The notes under the pieces: model-generated
Told to the model about the DNA's origin: nothing
The model's database searches: none
What the model saw: only the letters and a program-made list of their open reading frames with translations
In this document: in pieces, positions 1 to 6,433 of the stretch
Layout: each line of letters starts with the position of its first letter
Numbering within the stretch: the stretch's first letter is position 1
Translations under genes and position numbers: made by a program
Source: a virus
Direction: 5' to 3' (one strand)
Length of the DNA stretch: 22,119 nucleotides
IMG/VR virus record: IMGVR_UViG_3300025086_000287
Location: 1 to 22,119 of that record

Positions 1-39
1 CCTGAAGCTATCGTGACTGCCAAATATAACGCAGCATAA
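1..39 (+). CDS. C-terminal end of an upstream gene, probably the major capsid protein (partial)
   Basis: The window begins inside a reading frame that gives 12 residues (PEAIVTAKYNAA) and a TAA stop. Too little remains to identify the family directly. The guess of major capsid protein is positional: the next gene looks like a small beta-rich decoration protein, followed by head-to-tail connector proteins, and capsid genes normally sit just upstream of these. The stop codon overlaps the strong Shine-Dalgarno sequence of the next gene, so the two are likely co-translated. Confidence 0.4.
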   Translation, partial: PEAIVTAKYNAA

Positions 40-45
40 GGGGAG
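38..45 (+). promoter_or_regulatory. Strong ribosome binding site for the 159-aa structural gene
   Basis: AAGGGGAG lies 8 nt before the ATG at 54 and overlaps the stop codon of the preceding gene. It is one of the best Shine-Dalgarno matches in the window, as expected for a protein made in high copy such as a head decoration protein. Confidence 0.7.
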
Positions 46-53
46 ATTAAAAA

Positions 54-533
54 ATGGCTACTATAACATCACTTTTACTTCCTGCAACAGGTAACTCCAA
101 CAGAGGACGTATGCCTTATCAAGTTGAGTTAAGTATTGACTTGACTGCACAAGCTATTGATTGTTCATCTGGTGACGTAGTACAATGTATTACACTACCA
201 GCGAATACTCATATTCTTCATGCTGGTGTTCAAGTTGTTGAAAGCGCAACACAGAACACAGGTACAGATGCTACTGTAACATTAGGTGCAGCAGACGCTG
301 ACGAATATGTTACAGCATTTGATATTGATGGTGCGTCAGACTTGGCATATGCTCCAAGTGTTACACCTTCAGCAGAAGTTGTCCTGTCTTCAGCAGATAC
401 ACTAGACCTTACATTTGCAGGTTCTGGTGCTACCTTCACAGCAGGTAAACTTAGAGTTTACGCTCTATTGATGGACGTTTCCGAACAAGGAAGCTCATCA
501 GCTAATGAAGTCGATAGAGACACATTGGCATAA
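54..533 (+). CDS. Putative head decoration / small virion structural protein (159 aa)
   Basis: This is a 159-residue protein with no signal peptide or membrane segment. It is rich in Thr, Ala, Ser, Val and Asp, alternating in the way typical of beta-sandwich virion proteins. After a short N-terminal arm (residues 1-20), the body runs as repeated short beta-prone stretches separated by Gly/Asp turns and ends in an acidic, Ser-rich tail. Similar short proteins follow the capsid gene in marine podoviruses, where they are annotated as structural or hypothetical. It has a very strong ribosome binding site and a terminator-like hairpin right after it, so the capsid-decoration pair may form its own high-level transcription unit. 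The decoration role is inferred from position and composition, and no catalytic motif is visible. Confidence 0.55.
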   Translation: MATITSLLLPATGNSNRGRMPYQVELSIDLTAQAIDCSSGDVVQCITLPANTHILHAGVQVVESATQNTGTDATVTLGAADADEYVTAFDIDGASDLAYAPSVTPSAEVVLSSADTLDLTFAGSGATFTAGKLRVYALLMDVSEQGSSSANEVDRDTLA

Positions 534-545
534 TAAAAGCATATT

Positions 546-584
546 GGGGGCTGGGTCTAACTTGGCCCCCTACGCTTATTTTAA
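546..584 (+). terminator. Rho-independent terminator-like hairpin after the capsid/decoration genes
   Basis: GGGGGCT (546-552) can pair with GGCCCCC (564-570) across an 11-nt loop, giving six G-C pairs and one G-T pair in otherwise A+T-rich DNA. The downstream side reads TACGCTTATTTT. The upstream side (AATAAAAGCATA, 532-543) is partly complementary to it, so the stem could extend and might work in both directions. The T tract is interrupted, so termination may be partial, which would step expression down between head and tail genes. Confidence 0.65.
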
Positions 585-603
585 AATTATGAAAGATACT
601 TAG

Positions 604-1542
604 ATGGCAGAAACATATCTAACTTTAACTAATAAAGTACTTGCACGACTAAACGAAGTTGAACTAACAAGTTCGACTTTTTCATCGTCTAGAGGTATTC
701 AAACACAAGCTAAAACTGCTATCAATGAGGCTGTAAGATATATAAATCAAAGAGAATACAACTACCCTTTTAATCACGAAACAAAATCACAAACACTTAC
801 GGCAGGAGTAGTTAGATACTCATTACCTACAACCACTAAAGTTGTAGATTACAACACATTTAGAATAGTTAAAGATAGTGACTTGGCAGTTAGCGGAGGC
901 CAACTTTCTATCTTAAATTATAATGACTACGTAAGTAGAGCCATAGAACAAGAAGATGAAATAACAACTACAACATTAAATGGATCACACTCTGACTCAG
1001 TAACTACACTAACACTTACATCAACTACAGGATTTGACTCTTCAGGTACTGCCCATATAGGTAACGAAATTATATCTTATACAGGAACATTAGGTAACGA
1101 TCTTACAGGTGTAACACGAGGTGCAAGCTCTAGTACTGCATCTGCTCACGCTAGTGGAGTTACAGTTGCACAGTTTGATAAAGGAAGTGTACCTACTCAC
1201 GTAGTAAGAACACCCGACAATAACTATTTAATGTATCCTTATCCTGATAAATCATATGTAGTAAAGTTTGATTACTTTACGTATCCTACCGACATGGCTG
1301 CACATGATAGTACAACAACTATACCTGACAGATTTGCTGCAGTTATAGTAGATGGTGCAACTGCATTTATTTATCAATATAGAGGTGAGCTACAACAGTA
1401 CGGTATAAATTTTGAAAGATTTGAACAAGGTATAAAAAATATGCAGAGTTTATTAGTTAATAGATTTGAATATTTAAGGTCTACTTATATACCTTCAAAA
1501 GGTTATGTAGGAAATTCAAAAACAGTATTACGAGTTAATTAA
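604..1542 (+). CDS. Head-to-tail adaptor-like protein (312 aa)
   Basis: The N-terminal third (about residues 1-60) is helical and resembles adaptor/tail-tubular-A type proteins that join the portal to the short tail. The C-terminal 75 residues are again helical (IPDRFAAVIVDGATAFIYQY, then a run of hydrophobic heptads), as in that family. Between them, residues 130-189 form a Thr/Ser-rich beta insert that recurs in the next gene. Position supports the role: it follows the capsid genes and precedes a nozzle-like protein and the fibres. The ATG at 604 directly follows a 4-codon minicistron (ATG at 589, TAG at 601-603), and a GAAAG element 8 nt upstream is only a weak ribosome binding site. The stop overlaps the next start as TAATG. 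The exact subfamily (P22 gp4-like or T7 gp11-like) is not settled from sequence alone. Confidence 0.55.
   Translation: MAETYLTLTNKVLARLNEVELTSSTFSSSRGIQTQAKTAINEAVRYINQREYNYPFNHETKSQTLTAGVVRYSLPTTTKVVDYNTFRIVKDSDLAVSGGQLSILNYNDYVSRAIEQEDEITTTTLNGSHSDSVTTLTLTSTTGFDSSGTAHIGNEIISYTGTLGNDLTGVTRGASSSTASAHASGVTVAQFDKGSVPTHVVRTPDNNYLMYPYPDKSYVVKFDYFTYPTDMAAHDSTTTIPDRFAAVIVDGATAFIYQYRGELQQYGINFERFEQGIKNMQSLLVNRFEYLRSTYIPSKGYVGNSKTVLRVN
991..1170 (+). repeat. Insert domain copy 1, within the adaptor-like protein
   Basis: Residues 130-189 of the adaptor-like protein contain the ordered motifs STTGFDSSGTAHIGNE, ISYTGT, DLTGVTRGASSST and AHASGVTV. The same order and most key residues recur in the following gene (1866-2039). 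Part of the DNA is also alike: CTTACAGGTGTAACACGAG here against CTTACTGGTGTAACACGAG there. Confidence 0.75.
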
Positions 1543-3266
1543 TGCCTGATCAGTCACAAGTACAACCGTTTTCTTTTAACTGTGAAGGCGGTTTAGTTTT
1601 AAACAAGTCTACGTTTATTATGGAACCCGGACAGGCACTAGAGTTAACTAACTTTGAGCCAGATGTTGAAGGTGGATACAGACGTATTAATGGTTTTAAA
1701 CCTTACGTGTATCAACAAGTTCCTGAGACTACACTAAGTACTGAGCCTATACTAATGTCTGCACTATTTAATAACTATATTCTTGCTGCTAGAGGTGAGA
1801 AGATATATAGTTCAGCTAGTACAACACTAAGTCAAAAGATTGCTTCAGCTACTGGTATGACAGGGTCAGGTACTATTAATGTTGTATCTACTACTTCATT
1901 TAGTTCTAGTGGTACTGTAGGCATTAACTCAGAGATATTTACATATACAGGTAAGACAGCCACAACTCTTACTGGTGTAACACGAGCTACTAGTAGTACA
2001 ACTGCTGCTGCCCACTCAGCATCAGATACTGTATCAGAAAGTTGGACAGTAAGAGATACAGGAAGAACATCTGCTTCTAGATACAGATTTGAAAGATTTA
2101 ACTTTGATGGCAACGATAAGTTTATTTTTGTAGATCAAGTAAATGCACCAACTGTATTTAATGCATCTCTTTCTGCAACTGATGTTTCTACTTCTTCTGT
2201 ATCAGGTGCTAAAAACGTAGCTGCATTTAAAAATCATATGTTTTACTCTGGAATGTCGAGTACTCCTCAAGAGATTGTCTTTAGTAAACCTTTTGATGAA
2301 GATGATTTTACTTCTGCTGACGGTGCAGGTAGTATTAAAGTTGACGATACAATTGTAGGAATTAAAGTTTTCCGTGAGGATTTATTTATCTTTTGTGAAA
2401 ACAGAATATTTAAACTGTCAGGAACTTCCAGTACTAACTTTGCAGTTACACCTGTTACTCGTAACATTGGTTGTGTAAATGGAGATACAATACAGGAATT
2501 TGCTGGTGACTTAATATTCTTAGGTCCAGATGGACTACGTACTATTGCTGGTACTGCAAGAATTGGTGACGTTGAGTTAGGTACAATTAGTTCTAATGTT
2601 CAATCTATATTTAGAGAAAACCTTAGTGACTCAACAAACTTTACATCATTAGTAATACCTGACAAGACACAGTACAGAATATTCTTTTCTAAAGATGGTG
2701 GCGCACAAGCTGCTACATTAGGAGTAATATGTGTTTTAAAAGGACAGAACTTTGAGTTTTCACAAATGAAAGGTATACGTCCTAATTGTACAGATAGTGT
2801 TGTAGAAGCAGGAGATGTTATACCTGTACATGGTGGTTTTGATGGGTACGTATATAGACAAGACCAAGGTGATACATTTGACGGTACATTAATTCAAGCT
2901 AAGTATCGTAGTCCAGATCTTACCTTTGGAGATCCGGGCATTAGAAAACATATGCAAAGGGTAAATATAAATTACGCACCTGAATCAACTATTGACGCAG
3001 ATATGTTTGTAAGGTATGATTACGAAGATGCAAACTCCACACGACCTGCAGCGTATGCGTTAGATAGTTTAAATGTAGGTGGTGTGTATGGGTCTTCAGT
3101 CTATGGCACAGCGTCATACGGTGGTCCTTCATCACCCATCGTTAGAAAATCAGTAGAGGGTTCAGGCTTTGCTGTAGCATTAAGAGTAGAAGATGGGGCT
3201 AATTCAACTGGTCCATATTCATTAAAAGGATTTCAAATGGAGTTTCAATTAGGGGCTAGAAGATAA
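1542..3266 (+). CDS. Tail nozzle/hub-like structural protein (574 aa)
   Basis: The N-terminus carries a pattern common in podoviral nozzle/stabilisation proteins (P22 gp10-like, T7 gp12-like): a GGLVLNKSTFIMEPGQALEL segment, then NFEPDVEGGYRRINGFKPY. Most of the rest is beta-strand-rich with repeated short blades (for example GVICVLKGQNFEFSQMKGI), consistent with the beta-propeller expected at the tail tip. Residues 109-166 are a Thr/Ser-rich insert homologous to one in the preceding adaptor-like protein. There is no signal peptide, membrane segment or obvious enzyme motif. It starts in a TAATG overlap with only a weak ribosome binding site, so translational coupling to the adaptor gene is likely. 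The family is 472 aa in P22 and nearly 800 aa in T7, so 574 aa is in range. The assignment rests on motifs and gene order. Confidence 0.5.
   Translation: MPDQSQVQPFSFNCEGGLVLNKSTFIMEPGQALELTNFEPDVEGGYRRINGFKPYVYQQVPETTLSTEPILMSALFNNYILAARGEKIYSSASTTLSQKIASATGMTGSGTINVVSTTSFSSSGTVGINSEIFTYTGKTATTLTGVTRATSSTTAAAHSASDTVSESWTVRDTGRTSASRYRFERFNFDGNDKFIFVDQVNAPTVFNASLSATDVSTSSVSGAKNVAAFKNHMFYSGMSSTPQEIVFSKPFDEDDFTSADGAGSIKVDDTIVGIKVFREDLFIFCENRIFKLSGTSSTNFAVTPVTRNIGCVNGDTIQEFAGDLIFLGPDGLRTIAGTARIGDVELGTISSNVQSIFRENLSDSTNFTSLVIPDKTQYRIFFSKDGGAQAATLGVICVLKGQNFEFSQMKGIRPNCTDSVVEAGDVIPVHGGFDGYVYRQDQGDTFDGTLIQAKYRSPDLTFGDPGIRKHMQRVNINYAPESTIDADMFVRYDYEDANSTRPAAYALDSLNVGGVYGSSVYGTASYGGPSSPIVRKSVEGSGFAVALRVEDGANSTGPYSLKGFQMEFQLGARR
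1866..2039 (+). repeat. Insert domain copy 2, within the nozzle-like protein
   Basis: Residues 109-166 of the nozzle-like protein contain STTSFSSSGTVGINSE, FTYTGKT, TLTGVTRATSSTT and AHSASDTV, collinear with residues 130-189 of the adaptor-like protein. The conserved core is F-x-S-S-G-T, a Gly-Ile/Ile-Gly pair, E-I-x-x-Y-T-G, L-T-G-V-T-R, A-H and a terminal T-V. Confidence 0.75.
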
Positions 3267-6200
3267 TGGGTGCAACCTATACAAGACAATCAACTTACGC
3301 AGATGGAGATACCATAACTGCGGCACATACGAATGATGAGTTTGACCAACTCTTAGCTGCTTTCGCATCAAGTTCAGGACACACTCACGATGGTACAACA
3401 GCAGAAGGTGGTCCAATAACTAAACTACTAGGTAACACGCTTACATTTGGCGCGGCTACTTCAGGTACAGATATTACAATTACCTTTGATGGTGAGAGCA
3501 ATGATGGTGTACTTAAATGGATGGAAGACGAAGACTACTTTGAGTTCTCTGACGACATACTTGTAGCATCTACAGAAAAAGTACAACTTCGTGATACAGG
3601 CATATACATATACTCATCTACTGATGGACAGCTAGATGCTATTGCAGATGGTGAAGTGGCTATTACATCCCCTATAGTAGACATTGATGCCTCTACAGGT
3701 ATTGCCCTTGATGGTGCAAACCTTAACTCTACGTGGACAGTTAATGCAGCTAATAAAATACAGTGGCGTGATTCTGGGTTGTACATCAACTCCAGTACAG
3801 ATGGACAGCTAGACATTGTAGCTGACACAGAAATACAGATAGCAGCAACTACTATAGATATAAATGGTGCAGTTGATGTTAGTGGTGAAATAGCTGCAGC
3901 TTCTTTAGACATCTCAGGAAACATAGACGTTGATGGTATTACCAACTTAGATGTTGTAGACATTGATGGCGCAGTAGATATGGCTACAACACTGGCTGTT
4001 GCAGGTAACGTAGATTTTAATGGTGACCTTGATGTAGATGGAACAACAAACCTTGACGCTGTAGATATTGATGGTGCAGTACAGCTAGATGCTACACTTA
4101 CTATTGGTGCTAACGACCAAGGCTACGATGTAATACTGTATGGTGACACTGCCTCTGCAAATATAACTTGGGATACTTCTGCTGATGACTTAATCTTTAA
4201 TGGTGCAGCAGGGCTTATTGTTCCTGATGGACAGTTTACTTTAGGCAGTACAGCGGTCACATCAACTGCGGCTGAAATAAACTTACTTGATACTGCTTCT
4301 GCTAACTCAGTAGTTAATTCTAAAGCAGTTATTTATGGATCAAGTGGAGAGTTAGCTGGAACTTTATCTACGGCTGCTCAAGCTAATGTAACGTCTTTAG
4401 GTACACTTACTGCACTTACAGTAGATGATGTAGCTATTGACGGTAAAGTTATTACGATGACAGGTTCAGCTAGTGATACTGCTGTAATTACTGCTGCTGC
4501 CAATGGTGCTTTAAGCATTGTAACAACAGATGCAGCAGCCGCAGCAGCTAACATTCAGATTACTGCAGACGGTACAGCAGAACTAGCTGGTACAACTGTA
4601 ACATTAGATTCTGAGGGTGGCATTACACTAGACGCAAACGGTGGTACAATTACATTTGCTGATGATGGTGCTTCATTAGGTACAATTACATCTAGTGGAT
4701 ACTCAGGTACTTCTGCAGTTGCTACTACAGTAGTCGTATCTGACAACGAAAGTACTAACGAAAACAATGCTATTATATTCTCATCAGGTGGAGATGTAGA
4801 TGGTGGTACATTTGGATTAGAATCAGATGGAAACTTAACTTATAACCCAAGTACAGGTACACTTTCTGCTACTAATATTTCTGTTACTGGTACATTTACA
4901 ACAGTAGACTCTGTGACAATGGACGCTAACAATGCTGTTGTGTTTGAAGGGTCTACTGCTGATGCTCACGAAACTACCCTAACATCTATAGATGCTACAG
5001 GTGATAGAACTATATCTTTGCCTAACGTATCAGGTACACTGCCTGTACTAGCTGCAGCTTCTACTACACAAATCTCATCTACTCCAGAAGAGATCAACCT
5101 AATTGACGGTGGAACTGCAAGAGGCACAACTGCTGTAGCTTCAGGTGATGGCATACTTATTAATGACGCTGGAACGATGCGTATGACTAACGTAGATACT
5201 GTATCTACATACTTCTCTAGTCACAATGTTGGTGGTAGTAATATTGTTACAACGGGTGCATTAAACTCAGGATCTATTACATCTGGGTTTGGCACAATAG
5301 ATACTGGCTCAAGCAACATTACTACTACAGGTGTAGGTTCTTTTGGCTCACTAGATATTAGTGGTGCTATTGATGTTGATGGCACAACTAACTTAGACGT
5401 AGTAGATATAGACGGTGCTGTAGATATGGCATCTACATTAACAGTTAATGATAGTGTTACTTTTGTAAGCTCTGGTTCTTCAAAACCAGTTCTTACTATA
5501 AAAAATACTAATGCTGATACTACCCCTCCTGCTATTACATTCCAAAAAGATAGTTCCTCTCCTGCAGATAATGATGAAGTTGCAAACATAAACTTTTTTG
5601 GAGATGATGACGGAGGTAATGTTGCCGCATATGCTAATTTAAAAGTAGTTTCTACAGATGTTTCTGACGGTAGTGAAGATGGAAAGATGACTATCCAAAC
5701 TATGACAGCAGGAACACTAACAAATACCCTAGTATTGGAAAGCGGTGCTACTACTGTCTCTGGAACTCTTGCAGCTACAGGAAAGATTACCGCAGACGCA
5801 GGCATTGACATAGACAACTTCAACATAGATGGCACTACGATTGCGCTGTCTTCTGGTGATATGGTGCTTGATTCTGCAGGAGATATTGTCCTTGATGCTG
5901 GTGGACAAGATATAAATCTAAAAGATGACGGTACACATTTTGCGGCTTTGCAAAATGAAAATAGTGATTTTAGAATAATATCCATCATTTCTGATAAAGA
6001 TATAATATTTAGAGGTAATGATGGTGGTTCGTATATAGACGCCCTGACCCTTGATATGTCTGACGCTGGTAAAGCTGCATTTAATAAAGGTGCTACTTTT
6101 GGTGCTAGTGTTACAGCTCAAACAGATACAGATACATCTAACTCAGGAAGTGTTACATTAGACTTTGCGGCTAATCAAAACTTTGTACTTACAATGACAG

Positions 6201-6433
6201 GTAACGTAACCCTTGCTAACCCAACTACTGAGACTGTAGGACAGTCAGGATTTATCGCGTGTATACAAGATGGAACAGGATCACGAACATTGTCTTTAGG
6301 AACAGATTATGAAACAGCAGGTGGAGCAGGTATTACTCTAACTACAACAGCAAGTGCTACAGACCTCATACCTTATGTAGTTATTGCAGCCAACCGTATC
6401 CTACTTGGCACACCACAGTTGGCGTTCTCATAA
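3266..6433 (+). CDS. Long repetitive tail fibre protein (1055 aa)
   Basis: The first 50 residues form a probable anchor with the GHTHDGTTAEGGPI motif seen at the start of many marine phage fibres. A shaft follows, built of Asp/Gly/Thr/Ala-rich beta repeats. The unit RD-[ST]-G-[IL]-YI-SSTDGQLD occurs at residues 107-133 and 166-192. The unit DVDG-[IT]-TNLD-VDIDGAV occurs at 213-243, 250-278 and 695-725. The boxes TAAEINLLD (334-342) and TPEEINLID (606-614) are further hallmarks of this fibre class. The last 100 residues look like a more globular beta head. No intramolecular chaperone or peptidase motif is visible. The fibre probably trimerises and projects from the tail to contact the host. 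The start is fixed by a TAATG overlap and an AGGGG ribosome binding site. Confidence 0.8.
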   Translation: MGATYTRQSTYADGDTITAAHTNDEFDQLLAAFASSSGHTHDGTTAEGGPITKLLGNTLTFGAATSGTDITITFDGESNDGVLKWMEDEDYFEFSDDILVASTEKVQLRDTGIYIYSSTDGQLDAIADGEVAITSPIVDIDASTGIALDGANLNSTWTVNAANKIQWRDSGLYINSSTDGQLDIVADTEIQIAATTIDINGAVDVSGEIAAASLDISGNIDVDGITNLDVVDIDGAVDMATTLAVAGNVDFNGDLDVDGTTNLDAVDIDGAVQLDATLTIGANDQGYDVILYGDTASANITWDTSADDLIFNGAAGLIVPDGQFTLGSTAVTSTAAEINLLDTASANSVVNSKAVIYGSSGELAGTLSTAAQANVTSLGTLTALTVDDVAIDGKVITMTGSASDTAVITAAANGALSIVTTDAAAAAANIQITADGTAELAGTTVTLDSEGGITLDANGGTITFADDGASLGTITSSGYSGTSAVATTVVVSDNESTNENNAIIFSSGGDVDGGTFGLESDGNLTYNPSTGTLSATNISVTGTFTTVDSVTMDANNAVVFEGSTADAHETTLTSIDATGDRTISLPNVSGTLPVLAAASTTQISSTPEEINLIDGGTARGTTAVASGDGILINDAGTMRMTNVDTVSTYFSSHNVGGSNIVTTGALNSGSITSGFGTIDTGSSNITTTGVGSFGSLDISGAIDVDGTTNLDVVDIDGAVDMASTLTVNDSVTFVSSGSSKPVLTIKNTNADTTPPAITFQKDSSSPADNDEVANINFFGDDDGGNVAAYANLKVVSTDVSDGSEDGKMTIQTMTAGTLTNTLVLESGATTVSGTLAATGKITADAGIDIDNFNIDGTTIALSSGDMVLDSAGDIVLDAGGQDINLKDDGTHFAALQNENSDFRIISIISDKDIIFRGNDGGSYIDALTLDMSDAGKAAFNKGATFGASVTAQTDTDTSNSGSVTLDFAANQNFVLTMTGNVTLANPTTETVGQSGFIACIQDGTGSRTLSLGTDYETAGGAGITLTTTASATDLIPYVVIAANRILLGTPQLAFS
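3584..3664 (+). repeat. Fibre repeat type A, copy 1
   Basis: Encodes fibre residues 107-133, which begin QLRDTGIYIYSSTDGQLD. It aligns without gaps to the second copy at 3761-3841. The unit is a beta-strand/turn module of the shaft. Confidence 0.75.
3761..3841 (+). repeat. Fibre repeat type A, copy 2
   Basis: Encodes fibre residues 166-192, which begin QWRDSGLYINSSTDGQLD. The DNA word GATGGACAGCTAGA is shared exactly with copy 1, which suggests fairly recent duplication or homogenisation. Confidence 0.75.
3902..3994 (+). repeat. Fibre repeat type B, copy 1
   Basis: Encodes fibre residues 213-243: an SLDISG lead, then DVDGITNLDVVDIDGAVDMA. Nearly the same peptide recurs about 480 residues later at 5348-5440. 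Confidence 0.75.
4013..4099 (+). repeat. Fibre repeat type B, copy 2
   Basis: Encodes fibre residues 250-278 with the core DLDVDGTTNLDAVDIDGAV. It lies 37 residues after the start of copy 1, so the two are close to tandem. Confidence 0.75.
5348..5440 (+). repeat. Fibre repeat type B, copy 3
   Basis: Encodes fibre residues 695-725: SLDISGAIDVDGTTNLD, then the VDIDGAVDMA core. It matches copy 1 at almost every residue, although synonymous codons differ, so the peptide rather than the DNA appears to be conserved. Confidence 0.75.

Noticed and set aside
556-603. A sigma-70 type promoter between the hairpin and the adaptor gene (TTGGCC ... TAAAAT)
   Set aside because: The spacing between the two elements is about 14 nt, the -35 match is poor, and A+T-rich DNA gives many -10-like words.
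5221-5988. A 255-codon open frame on the - strand, antisense to the tail fibre
   Set aside because: It mirrors the repetitive fibre codons, its peptide is low-complexity Ser/Pro/Val, and no ribosome binding site or neighbouring - strand gene supports it.
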